Source: Phycisphaera sp. (GTDB lineage Bacteria > Planctomycetota > Phycisphaerae > Phycisphaerales > Phycisphaeraceae). Taken from it: 64,000 bases of DNA. Positions 34,380 through 42,701 of this stretch are shown here, piece by piece. The notes beneath the pieces are model-generated. The model was not told the DNA's origin and made no database searches. It saw only the letters and a program-made list of their open reading frames with translations. The stretch covers positions 25,234 through 89,233 of the forward strand of contig WGMF01000040.1 in assembly GCA_016125215.1 (NCBI GenBank), in the 5' to 3' direction. Made by a program: the position numbers and the translations under genes. How positions within the stretch are numbered: the stretch's first letter is position 1; each line of letters begins with the position of its first letter.

Positions 34380-36955
34380 GGTGTGACATCCCGGGGGTTC
34401 TGTTCGGGCTGCCCGGGTTGGTCGGGCTGGTCGGGCTGGTCGGGCGTATCGGCGGCATCGCCCGGTGATGGGGGTTTTAATTCGTCCAGCGCGCGGTCCA
34501 TCGCGCCGGGCTCGACCGAGCCGTTGACCACGGTGGACTTCGACCGTGTGTGGACCGTCAGCGCGTGCAATTGGGCCGGCGTCAGCGCGGTCTGCGGGCA
34601 GAGGAAGATGAGCAGTTCGGTCTTGGTCTTCTTGTCGTCCGTGCGCCGGAACGCGGCCCCGAGCAGCGGCAGGTCGCCGAGGATCGGGACCTTGGAGTCG
34701 GTCTTGGTGACCTGGTCCTGCATCAGGCCACCGATCACGACGGTCTGCCCGTTGGCGACGGCGACGCGCGTGGTGGCGGATCGTTTGGCATAGACCTCGG
34801 CATCGAAGTTTTCCGATACCGTCACCGTCGTGCCGGTGTTCGAGGAGATCTCCTGGTTGATGTCCATGATGACCATGCCGTCGGGCCCGATGTATGGCGT
34901 GACTTTCAAGAGGATACCGATATCTCGGTAGTTGACGGTGTTGACGGTCTGGCCGGCGTCGGTCACGCGGCTGTTGGTGATGTAGGGCACCTCCTGCCCG
35001 ACGGTGATGGAGGCGGCCTGGTTCTCACTGGCCAGAAGGTACGGTCGGCTGAGCACGTCGAGCTTGCCGACCTTCTGCAGCGCGCGCAAAGTCGCGGTGA
35101 AGTCGGCGCTGGCAAACTTGCCGACCACGCCGCTCGTCACCCCCGCCAGCCCGAAGTCCGTCCCCACCATGCCTTTGCCGCCGCCGATGTTGAGGTTCAT
35201 CACGCTGAACTCGGTGCCCAGGTCCAGTTCGTTGTCGTGCGTGACCTCGGCGATGAGCACCTTGATGAGCACCTGCCTTGTCGAGCGGTCGAGTTCGGCG
35301 AGGATGGCCTTGACACGGTCGAAGTAACGCGGCGCGGTGCGGACGAGCAGGCTGTTCGTGTCGGTCTCCGCCACGATGTAGACCTTGCCCGCCAGGTCCG
35401 AGGCCGACTCGGCGACGTTGCTCGTCACCGCGCTGCCGGTGTTGATCTGCGGGGTGTTGTTGCGCGAGCTGCGGCTGTTGCGGCTGCTCCGGCTGCTCGA
35501 CGAGCGTGAGCCCGAGGAGGTCGAACTGTCATCGCTGAAGATGTCCTGCAACACCGGCTCGAGGTCCTTGGCCTTGGCGTTGGTGAGCGGGTAGACGAAG
35601 ATCGATTCCTCCGCGGTCGGGTTGTTGTCGATCTTCTTGATGACCTCTTCGATGAGGGTCATGATCTCGGGCGGCGCGGTGACGACGACGGAGTTGGTCT
35701 GGATGTCGGCCCCGGCCACGACCTTCTGTTGCCGGACGGTGTTGGTCGAAGCGGGGGTGTTCTGCTGGCCGCCCGAATCGCCGCCGCGCCCGAAGAACCC
35801 GCCGCGACGGAAGAAGGGCAGCGCGTTGTCGCCCGTGGTCCCGCCGGCCTTGTCGGTGTTGAAGACCTTCTCGATCAGCGTGGCGGTGTTGGTGGCGTCG
35901 GCGAACTGGAGCGTGAAGACGCGCACGGTATCCGCCTCGGCCAGTTGCACGTCAAGCGCGTTGACGATCAGCGCCAGGTGACGCACGTCGGCCTCGGTGG
36001 CGGAATAAATCAGCGTGTTGCTGGCCACGTTGCTCGTGAGGTGCGCGTATTCGGGGACGAGCTGGGCCAGGTCGCTCTTGAGTTTGTCAGCGTCGGCGTA
36101 GCGCAGCGGGATCACCTGCGTGACCATCACGTCCGAGTCCTTGAGCCGGGCCAGGTCGCTGCCCGCGCGCACGGGGATGTTCGAGACCTTGGCCTCATCG
36201 AGCGGGACTATCTTCAGGCTCCGACCCGTGCGGATCGCGGAGAGGTTGCTCTCCTTGAGCACCGAGTTGAGCGCCTCGACCGCTTCGTCGGTTGATAACG
36301 GTTGTCTGCTGAGCAAATTCACCCGGCCCGAGATGCGCGGCTGGCCCACGATCACCAGCCCCAGCCGATCGCTCATCTCGCTGAGCACTGCGCTGAGCGG
36401 CGCATCACGGAAGTTCATCACCATGCCATCCGGGTCAGGACCGGCAACGACCGGCTGCACCGGCGCGTCTTCCGGGGGCAGAGGAGTTGGCGCGGTTGCG
36501 GTGTGGTCGGGGTTCTCTTGGTTTGTGCTGGGCGGTGCGACCGCCTGATCGCTCGATGATGTTGCGGGCACGGATGACTGGACGGTTGAAGCGTCCAACT
36601 CATCGGGCGGGGGCATCGGAACGGGCGGGAGTTCGCCATTCAACAATGGGAAGACATCCGGTGGCGGCGGGGGCAGGTCGCCGGGGTTGACCGCGTCGCC
36701 TGGATCGGTCTGGTCGGCCTGCGCGTTCTCGTGGGTCTGCGCGTCCTCGTGGGCATGCGGGTTTGGGTTGTCGTGAGGGTCCGTCTCCGGATGTGTCACG
36801 TCCACGGTCGATGCGGCGGTTTCATCCGGCGCAGCGTTGCCCGTTTCCTGCGACCAGACATGTTGTGGGGCCAGCAGGAGCGCAGCAAACACGCTCACGC
36901 AGAGCAGCAGGGTTTTCATGGTTGCCAACTTTCTGATGTAGTGTGAACTTTTCAC
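34376..36955 (-). CDS. gspD: Type II secretion secretin
   Basis: An 859-aa outer membrane secretin that forms the exit pore. After the signal peptide (TLLLCVSVFAALLLAPQHVWS) comes a long Pro/Asp-rich stretch to about residue 175. N0/N1-N3 domains follow (MVMNFRDAPLSAVLSEMSDR, IPLRYADADKLKSDLAQLVP, VFTLQFADATNTATLIEKVF), with a Ser/Arg-rich insert near 490. The secretin core has IKVLIAEVTHDNELDLGTEF, RPYLLASENQAASITVGQEV and VIGGLMQDQVTKTDSKVPIL. The C-terminal tail carries Pro/Gln/Asp repeats. The GTG at 36955 overlaps the gspC stop and has GGAGG 6 nt upstream; an internal ATG at 36919 begins the signal peptide directly. Confidence 0.93.
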   Translation of the reverse strand: MKSSHYIRKLATMKTLLLCVSVFAALLLAPQHVWSQETGNAAPDETAASTVDVTHPETDPHDNPNPHAHEDAQTHENAQADQTDPGDAVNPGDLPPPPPDVFPLLNGELPPVPMPPPDELDASTVQSSVPATSSSDQAVAPPSTNQENPDHTATAPTPLPPEDAPVQPVVAGPDPDGMVMNFRDAPLSAVLSEMSDRLGLVIVGQPRISGRVNLLSRQPLSTDEAVEALNSVLKESNLSAIRTGRSLKIVPLDEAKVSNIPVRAGSDLARLKDSDVMVTQVIPLRYADADKLKSDLAQLVPEYAHLTSNVASNTLIYSATEADVRHLALIVNALDVQLAEADTVRVFTLQFADATNTATLIEKVFNTDKAGGTTGDNALPFFRRGGFFGRGGDSGGQQNTPASTNTVRQQKVVAGADIQTNSVVVTAPPEIMTLIEEVIKKIDNNPTAEESIFVYPLTNAKAKDLEPVLQDIFSDDSSTSSGSRSSSSRSSRNSRSSRNNTPQINTGSAVTSNVAESASDLAGKVYIVAETDTNSLLVRTAPRYFDRVKAILAELDRSTRQVLIKVLIAEVTHDNELDLGTEFSVMNLNIGGGKGMVGTDFGLAGVTSGVVGKFASADFTATLRALQKVGKLDVLSRPYLLASENQAASITVGQEVPYITNSRVTDAGQTVNTVNYRDIGILLKVTPYIGPDGMVIMDINQEISSNTGTTVTVSENFDAEVYAKRSATTRVAVANGQTVVIGGLMQDQVTKTDSKVPILGDLPLLGAAFRRTDDKKTKTELLIFLCPQTALTPAQLHALTVHTRSKSTVVNGSVEPGAMDRALDELKPPSPGDAADTPDQPDQPDQPGQPEQNPRDVTP

Positions 36956-37602
36956 CGTGGGCCTCCGGTTTCCTGGGCTCGCCGTTGACGGAGCTGTTCA
37001 AGAATCGACCCCCCGGAAGCACTACCCCCGGAAGCACTACCCCCGGAAGTATTGGATGAAGGCGAGGCCGACCCGTTTGAGGAATCGTTTGTGGATGCGC
37101 TGCCGTGGCTTGAATCGCCCGATGATGACATTCCCGAGAGGGCGTACGAGGTCGTGACCGCGAGTTCGCCCGTGAGGCTCCGGCCGACGTTGATGTCGCT
37201 GCCGTTCTCGAGCGCGACGCCGTCGATGGAGATGACTTTCACGGTGCGTGAGGCCAGGCTTTGGCCGACGTCGAGTGTCTTTGTCTCGCCCGTGCGGAGG
37301 TTCTCGAAGAGCGCGACCCACTTGTCCCCGCGGAACATCGTGCCGCGCAGGACCCAGTCCGAGCCCTCGTCGTGCGGCGCGGGCGGCTCGGTCGGTCGCG
37401 TTTGGGTGGGCGTCGTCGTCGTGCTCCTCACTGTGCGGCGCGACGAACTGAACACGCTGTGCTGCCAGACCACACGGTAATCGTCGATCCTCGGCTTCGT
37501 GTTCAGCCCGCTGTTGTCATGGCTTTTCGTGGTCTGCGCGACCGCGATCGGCCAAATAGCCGACAACACGCACACAACGAGGATGGGTAAAAATTTTTTC
37601 AT
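36952..37602 (-). CDS. GspC-like inner membrane protein of type II secretion
   Basis: A 216-aa protein with an N-terminal hydrophobic segment (FLPILVVCVLSAIWPIAVA). Its core, DWVLRGTMFRGDKWVALFEN followed by TLDVGQSLASRTVKVISIDG, resembles the homology region of GspC, which links the inner membrane platform to the secretin. The C-terminal third is Ser/Gly/Asn-rich and ends in SGGSASGGSASGGS, coded by three 15-bp repeats at 37010-37049 that share the CTTCCGGGGG decamer with the IS3 OrfA linker. It is coupled to gspM upstream (ATGA) and to gspD downstream (GTGA). Confidence 0.7.
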   Translation of the reverse strand: MKKFLPILVVCVLSAIWPIAVAQTTKSHDNSGLNTKPRIDDYRVVWQHSVFSSSRRTVRSTTTTPTQTRPTEPPAPHDEGSDWVLRGTMFRGDKWVALFENLRTGETKTLDVGQSLASRTVKVISIDGVALENGSDINVGRSLTGELAVTTSYALSGMSSSGDSSHGSASTNDSSNGSASPSSNTSGGSASGGSASGGSILEQLRQRRAQETGGPR

Positions 37603-38171
37603 CGTGACCCCGTCGAAGCCACCTTTCCCGAGGATTGATCGGTCGGCACCAGGCAGACCGTCGTGAGCACAAACTGTACCGTGACCGCGTCTTTCTTCGG
37701 GTCGCTCGACGACATCTGCACCGACTCGAGCATCACCGGGAAGTCGCTCGTCTCCACGTCAAAACAAAACCGCGTGACCGCTTCCATTCCACCGACCATG
37801 CTCAGTCGGCAGCGAACTTTTGACAGGGTGTCGCTCTTCCGGGCTTGTTCACGTTCGGGTTTCATCGAGGTCACCGCCAGCCCCGCGCCGCCGGCCCAGT
37901 GCTCGATGCGGTTGAGCAGGGCGCCCTCGGCCCGCGAGACATCGCCCGTCAACCCCGCCTTCTCACGCGCATCCCACAGGGATTGAATCTTCTGCCTGCG
38001 CTGCAGCAGGCCCTGTGTCTTGAACACACGCTCTTGAAGTTCCGCGGCGCGGTCCGTGTCCTGTGTGTAACGGTCCCAGACGGGTGAGAAAACCCAGCGG
38101 TCGCCGAAAAACAGCCCAACGACAATGAGCGTCACGATCACGATCCACCGCTCGCGCTGCGAAAGGCTCAT
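37599..38171 (-). CDS. gspM: Type II secretion protein M-like
   Basis: A 190-aa inner membrane protein. It has a short cytoplasmic start (MSLSQRERW), one TM helix (IVIVTLIVVGLFFGDRWVF), a coiled-coil stretch (DRAAELQERVFKTQGLLQRR) and a ferredoxin-like periplasmic domain (GGAGLAVTSMKPEREQ, VTRFCFDVETSDFPVMLESV). This is the GspM/PilO layout. It starts with an ATGA overlap from gspL and ends with one into the GspC-like gene. It should support the GspL-GspE platform. Confidence 0.8.
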   Translation of the reverse strand: MSLSQRERWIVIVTLIVVGLFFGDRWVFSPVWDRYTQDTDRAAELQERVFKTQGLLQRRQKIQSLWDAREKAGLTGDVSRAEGALLNRIEHWAGGAGLAVTSMKPEREQARKSDTLSKVRCRLSMVGGMEAVTRFCFDVETSDFPVMLESVQMSSSDPKKDAVTVQFVLTTVCLVPTDQSSGKVASTGSR

Positions 38172-39511
38172 GCGTCACCCGCTTTCTTGTAGCGGCACGT
38201 CGCGGCAAACGTGACCAGCCCGTCGCCGCCGGTTTGTTGACGGATGTAAGCCGGGGTGACACGGTCGAACCGCGTGCTTTTCTCCAGGTCTGCCAAGAGG
38301 CTCAGCACCGCGCTTCGTGACCTGGCCTTGCCGACCATCACGACCTGTCCCCCGCTTTCCATCTGACAGCTTGTCAGCCAGACCGAGCCGGCCTCCGGGA
38401 ACTGGTCCGTCAGGGCCTTGAGCGCTTCGAGGTGCTCGGGCTGCGTCTGGAACCAGGGGTTGGTCGCATCGATGAGATTCTGCTGTCGTTGGACCGTGTC
38501 GGCGTCCTTTTCGACGGAGTCGAGCCAGCGCTGCGCATCCGACGCTCGGCCGCGCGCATCGAGCCAGTCGTACGTGAAGTAACCCAGCACACAGAGCAGC
38601 AACACCGCAGCCACCGCGCCGCGACGCAGGAGCGTTTTCCAGTTGCGGCTCGGCCCGGTACGCCTGCGCGCCGCGAAGTCGAGCGATCCGTCACGTACCT
38701 GACGCACCGCGCCGGCGATGAGCGACAGCGCATCCTGCTGCGCAGGCACGAGTGTGATGCCCAGCGCCCTTGACGCGGTTTGGGCAACCTCCGGCGAGGA
38801 CCACGCCACGCCCGTTTGATTCTTCTCGATCGGCCAAGTCAGCGACAACTTGCGCAGCTCGGATTCCCACATCTCCGCGCGGCCCGTGGGCAGGCTCAAC
38901 ATCCCCACGCAAGCCGCAAGACCCTTGTCGATGGCGATCAGTTCACCCTCATCGTGGCTTTGGATCAACAAGGTCCCCGCATCGGCCACCGCCCCCGCGC
39001 ACACGCCGGCGATGGGTACCACACGCGCGCCCTCGATCCCCGCCGCAACGCAGAACTCACGGATTTTCTCCAGGCGGTCGCGGTGGCAGGCAAAGATCGA
39101 AACCCGCGTCGCGTCGGGTCCAGACGACGCACGGTACGCCAGCGTCAACTCTTCCAAGCGCTCGGCAAAAAGCTCGTCCGCCGCCATCTCGACCATGCCC
39201 GGCAGCATCTCGCGGTCCTCGGTCGGCGGGAAAGTGGCTTGCCTCAGGGCGACGTAGTCCCCCGGCAGGGCGATCGCACCGATGTGCCGCGGCTGCAACG
39301 CGCGATCGCGTGCATAGGATGCAAATGCCTCGCCCAGCTTGCGCGGGTCGTCCCATGACAAACCGTCAGCGAACGTGAACACCACGGGCGACGCCGCGCC
39401 GCGCGACGGGTTCACGCCGTCCACCACCGTGACCGTTCCCCGGCCCCGGTCTTTACCGAGTACCATCACCCAGTGTTTCGTCCGCGAGTTGTGGCCAAGC
39501 TTGAGTTTCAT
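38168..39511 (-). CDS. gspL: Type II secretion protein L-like (PilM-PilN type)
   Basis: A 447-aa protein. The cytoplasmic actin-like domain covers about residues 1-270 (IGAIALPGDYVALRQATFPP, RVSIFACHRDRLEKIREFCV, TLLIQSHDEGELIAIDKGLA). One TM helix lies near 300 (GAVAAVLLLCVLGYFTYDWL), followed by a PilN-like periplasmic domain (FPEAGSVWLTSCQMESGGQV). I start it at the ATG 39511, which has GAGAGGTG upstream; a GTG at 39523 is also possible. The gap to gspK is one of the few places in the operon without a stop/start overlap. It recruits the GspE ATPase. Confidence 0.85.
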   Translation of the reverse strand: MKLKLGHNSRTKHWVMVLGKDRGRGTVTVVDGVNPSRGAASPVVFTFADGLSWDDPRKLGEAFASYARDRALQPRHIGAIALPGDYVALRQATFPPTEDREMLPGMVEMAADELFAERLEELTLAYRASSGPDATRVSIFACHRDRLEKIREFCVAAGIEGARVVPIAGVCAGAVADAGTLLIQSHDEGELIAIDKGLAACVGMLSLPTGRAEMWESELRKLSLTWPIEKNQTGVAWSSPEVAQTASRALGITLVPAQQDALSLIAGAVRQVRDGSLDFAARRRTGPSRNWKTLLRRGAVAAVLLLCVLGYFTYDWLDARGRASDAQRWLDSVEKDADTVQRQQNLIDATNPWFQTQPEHLEALKALTDQFPEAGSVWLTSCQMESGGQVVMVGKARSRSAVLSLLADLEKSTRFDRVTPAYIRQQTGGDGLVTFAATCRYKKAGDA

Positions 39512-39526
39512 ACCGGTGTTCACCTC

Positions 39527-41005
39527 TCACAGCCCCGCGGCCTGTTGGTCGTCTGCCAATACGGTTTCGAGTTCTTCGCCCGAACGCAAGCGGTCGAGGA
39601 TCGTCGGGTCCAGCGGCCAGCCCCGCGCGGTCAGGTCCTGCCGCCAGACGACGCGCGGCGTGGTGTTTCTCGCGTCGATCACGTATTTGGCCCGACTGAA
39701 CGCGCGTCCGTTCGCCGTGACGCAGACGATGTCCGCACTGTATTGATACCCCCGCCCGACGACGCCCGCACCGGTCGCTTCGATGAGCCTGTCCTTATCG
39801 ATCACGTCCAGCGCCCAGGAGAGCGACTGACCGCTGCCGCCCAGCGCCAGACGCGCCGCAAGCAGCGCCTGCGCATCGCTGTCCGTTAAACCCGGGAGGC
39901 AGGCGATCACCGCGGCCGGCGCGGCGTTGAGGTTCAAACGGAATCGGTTTGCCTGCGTCGTGAAGACCAGCACCGGCTCGAGCGATTCAAACTCGTCTTT
40001 CGTGAGCGACGCGGTGTAGTAGAGTTGGAAGATCGAAGACATCGGGCGGTGTGTGGCAATCTGGTCGGTGATCTCGATGGCGCGGGAGGGCTCGACGTAA
40101 CGCAGGAGGGTCTGCTCGATGCGCGAGCGCGGCGAGGTGTTGACGTTGATGGTCGAGTCTTCGCTGTTGCTTTGTTGGGTGGGCCAGCGGACAAAGCCGC
40201 TCGTCCAACCCGCCAGGCCGCGGTCGAGGATGCCGTCGCCGTCGTCGCTCGGTGCGCTCGTGTCGCCGTCGTTCTCCCACGCGTCGAGCATCCCGTTGCG
40301 GTTGGTGTCTTCGCCCCAGAGGATCGCATCGGTGACGCCGGCCACCATGCGCAGCTCCTCGGTCGACTCGAACGGGCTGTTGCTGGCGTTGTAGGGGATC
40401 GGCTGGCGCAGGTAGAAATCACTCTCGGCCCCGCCCTCGGTCGTGGTTTCGTCGGCGTCGCGCCAGTCCACGATAGCCGCGGCGATCTCGGACGTGATGT
40501 CCGGAAGTCGCTCGAGCACCTCCAGCGGCGCGGTGCTCAGGTCGATGTGCCCGCTCTCATCGAGCAAGCCGTAGTGCTGCTTGCCGTCGCCCTCGTCGTC
40601 GGCCCGGATGACCCAGAACGCGCAATCACCCACCTGCATCGCGCAACAGGGCATCTGGGTGTCGGTGGGGAGCAAGCCGTCGGTATCGGTCAGGCCACGG
40701 ACGACGTAACGTAGCGCCGCCAGTTCGGTCTGACGGACTTGGGCACGGGCCGCCATGTTGGCCGCGTGCTGACGCCCGATGTTTGAACCGTACGCCAGCG
40801 ACAGCGCCAGGGCCGTGAGCGCCGCGATGAGCCACAGCGCCAGGATGAAGGTCGATCCCGTGTCACAGCGGTGACGATACGGGTGCCACGGTCGGCTTGT
40901 CCGCCAGTGCGGTGACCGTACGGCTTTCTCACTGGCGGGCAAGCCGCCAGTGGCACCCAAATGCCCAACGGTACAACCTAACAAGATGTTATTAAACAAT
41001 CTCAC
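39527..41005 (-). CDS. gspK: Type II secretion minor pseudopilin K
   Basis: A 492-aa protein. The leader has about 50 residues, then TG|STFILALWLIAALTALALSL, the class III cleavage site and membrane helix of GspK-type proteins. The body has the helix-hairpin-helix-like parts of the family (LEVLERLPDITSEIAAAIVD, AAVIACLPGLTDSDAQALLA) and a calcium-site-like DTNRNGMLDAWENDGDTS stretch. The GTG at 41005 overlaps the gspJ stop and has GGAGG 7 nt upstream. The longer frame to 41500 is antisense-frame material of gspJ. The leader is coded by palindromic element A (40883-40956), which is unusual and is described under findings. Confidence 0.9.
   Translation of the reverse strand: MRLFNNILLGCTVGHLGATGGLPASEKAVRSPHWRTSRPWHPYRHRCDTGSTFILALWLIAALTALALSLAYGSNIGRQHAANMAARAQVRQTELAALRYVVRGLTDTDGLLPTDTQMPCCAMQVGDCAFWVIRADDEGDGKQHYGLLDESGHIDLSTAPLEVLERLPDITSEIAAAIVDWRDADETTTEGGAESDFYLRQPIPYNASNSPFESTEELRMVAGVTDAILWGEDTNRNGMLDAWENDGDTSAPSDDGDGILDRGLAGWTSGFVRWPTQQSNSEDSTINVNTSPRSRIEQTLLRYVEPSRAIEITDQIATHRPMSSIFQLYYTASLTKDEFESLEPVLVFTTQANRFRLNLNAAPAAVIACLPGLTDSDAQALLAARLALGGSGQSLSWALDVIDKDRLIEATGAGVVGRGYQYSADIVCVTANGRAFSRAKYVIDARNTTPRVVWRQDLTARGWPLDPTILDRLRSGEELETVLADDQQAAGL
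40883..40956. repeat. Palindromic element A, copy 5 (core only, inside gspK)
   Basis: Arms GTGCCACGGTCGGCTTGTCC and GGGCAAGCCGCCAGTGGCAC around a spacer with CCGTACGGCTTTCT. No long flanks are present. It lies in frame inside the gspK leader, encoding GATGGLPASEKAVRSPHWRT. Confidence 0.88.
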
Positions 41006-41655
41006 GGCGACACCTCCTGCCCGATCGCGCACGGAAGGGCCACGAGGCGTTCGATTCGGCGAGATTCTTCGGCGGACGTATCGGAGGTGTCGGTGGGGTC
41101 GAGCGTGAGCGTGACCTCGACCGCCTCGGGCAGCGTGTTGCCCTGCTCGACCGAGTCCCACGAGTCGTACCACCCCGTGCCGTCGAAGTAGCGGAAGTTG
41201 AGCGACCGTGCGCCCCGACAGAGCACGGTGGTTTGGGTCGGCGTATCGCCGGGCGAGAGCGGGTTGCGTGTGGTGATCTGGATGAGGTTCTGGCTGCCGT
41301 CGGTCTGCGATTCGAGCGTGAGTTCGATCTCCACGACATCGCCCCAGCCCGAGTCGAGGGGATCGACCGCGGCGTGGAAGATCAGGGTGTCGCTGTCGTG
41401 GCTGTCGGTCGTGCCGTCTGTGCCGTAGCACGGCCCGGAGATCAGGCCGCGCGGCGGGCGGGCGGAGGCGATCGCGCCTGCGATGTGGTCGGCACACCAC
41501 ACGAGCGTGCGTGACGCCCCCGAGGCGCGTGCGATGGTTCGGCCGGCCGTCAGCCCCGTGCGCAGCATGACCAGCAGCACGCCCGCCACCACCGCGGTGA
41601 TGGCCACGGCCAGCAAAAGCTCGATCAACGTAAACGCCCGTCCGCGCAAGGTCAC
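41002..41655 (-). CDS. gspJ: Type II secretion minor pseudopilin J
   Basis: A 217-aa protein with a short 7-residue leader, then RGRA|FTLIELLLAVAITAVVA. The +5 Glu is present and Ala stands before the cleavage site instead of Gly. The beta-rich body (LIFHAAVDPLDSGWGDVVEI, RGARSLNFRYFDGTGWYDSW) is typical of GspJ. The GTG at 41655 overlaps the gspI stop (GTGA). It joins the I-J-K tip complex that starts pseudopilus assembly. Its normal leader contrasts with gspG, gspH and gspK. Confidence 0.9.
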   Translation of the reverse strand: MTLRGRAFTLIELLLAVAITAVVAGVLLVMLRTGLTAGRTIARASGASRTLVWCADHIAGAIASARPPRGLISGPCYGTDGTTDSHDSDTLIFHAAVDPLDSGWGDVVEIELTLESQTDGSQNLIQITTRNPLSPGDTPTQTTVLCRGARSLNFRYFDGTGWYDSWDSVEQGNTLPEAVEVTLTLDPTDTSDTSAEESRRIERLVALPCAIGQEVSP

Positions 41656-42029
41656 TCTCCGCTTGAATCGATCAGGGTGTCGACCGTCACGTCATACGCC
41701 TGTTGCCTTCGCGTCCACTCGACGGTCACTTCAAGTTGACGCATGCGGTTGTCCAATTCCCAGTCGGCGACGGTGGCGCGCCAGGTGTAGCCGGGGTAGC
41801 CCTCGCCGAAGTCGCCGGTCGTTTGGGCCTGTGAAAAATCGCGGTCCTCGATGATCTCGTTGACGCGGGTCTCAGCCAGCGTCGCGGCGATGGTCTGGCT
41901 CTGTGCCCGGGCCGCGGCGTCCATCGCAATCAGCCACGACCGCGTGAGCACCGGCGCGACCACGGCCACGAGCGCCAGCGCCGCCAGCGTCTCGATCAAC
42001 GTCACGCCCTGTGTTCGCGTTGCGTTCAA
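41652..42029 (-). CDS. gspI: Type II secretion minor pseudopilin I
   Basis: A 125-aa protein: leader NATRTQG then VTLIETLAALALVAVVAPVL. The helix continues with ETRVNEIIED and the small beta domain has GYPGYTWRATVADWELDN and RQLEVTVEWTR, as in GspI. The start codon is TTG at 42029, overlapping the gspH stop (TTGA). It acts in the I-J-K tip complex. Leader length is normal. Confidence 0.9.
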   Translation of the reverse strand: MNATRTQGVTLIETLAALALVAVVAPVLTRSWLIAMDAAARAQSQTIAATLAETRVNEIIEDRDFSQAQTTGDFGEGYPGYTWRATVADWELDNRMRQLEVTVEWTRRQQAYDVTVDTLIDSSGE

Positions 42030-42653
42030 GGTGTCGCGGCCTCCGGTGTGCTTACGATGGCCAGCGGCTCGAGCGGCGTGCGTGCCACGATGTAAAGCAC
42101 GTCGCCGACGCCGTTGTCCAGCCGCACCGCCACGGGGTCGGCTTCGCCGGTGGGGGAGAATCCGACCCAGTTGTTGACACTCGGCGTGCCGCTTAACTCT
42201 TCGATCTTTACGGTGATCTCCGACGGGAGAGTGCTCGCATGGCCCTCGGGGTCGTCGATGGGTTCAAACGTCCCGCCGATTTGTTCGGTGGTGCGCACGC
42301 TGTGGGTCTGGTCATCGAACTCGACCCGGCAGGGCGTGGCACGCATCGCGGCCCGGTCACGCGCGGCGTTGAGCCTGGCTAACAACATGTTAGCCTGGGC
42401 GTCGATGACCCTACCCCGGCTGAACGCGTCCAGCCGCGGCGCCGCGATCGCCAGCAGGATCAGCATCAGCACCATGACGAGGATCAACTCGATCAACGTA
42501 AAGGCCCGATCTCTCCCCTCCCCTTTCAAGGGGAGGGGTTGGGGGAGGGGATAGCGCGGGTATGTACGGTTGAATTGTTCAGACAGCAACTCACCAAGTC
42601 GCACCCTCCCCTGCCCCTCCCTCTGAAGAGGGAGGGGTTCAAGAAGCATCATG
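42026..42653 (-). CDS. gspH: Type II secretion minor pseudopilin H
   Basis: A 208-aa protein from the ATG at 42653. The leader is about 50 residues, then GRDRA|FTLIELILVMVLMLIL. The body (GRVIDAQANMLLARLNAARD, RATPCRVEFDDQTHSVRTTE) fits GspH. The leader is written by two inverted C-rich blocks and reads EPLPLQREGQGR and YPLPQPLPLKGEGRD, the widespread PLPLxGEG repeat type. No good ribosome site precedes the ATG, and the gap to gspG (48 bp) breaks the chain of overlapping starts. I infer the original start was replaced by repeat DNA; the true start is uncertain. Confidence 0.82.
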
Positions 42654-42701
42654 CGAGGGCGAACAACCGCACCACGCAAAATAGAACACTTTGTCGGTCT
42701 G

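Noticed and set aside
34550..35509. 319-aa plus-strand frame
   Set aside because: Antisense to gspD; composition is that of a shadow frame.
41006..41500. 5' extension of the gspK frame
   Set aside because: This part is another frame of gspJ; the GTG at 41005 has a ribosome site and overlaps the gspJ stop.
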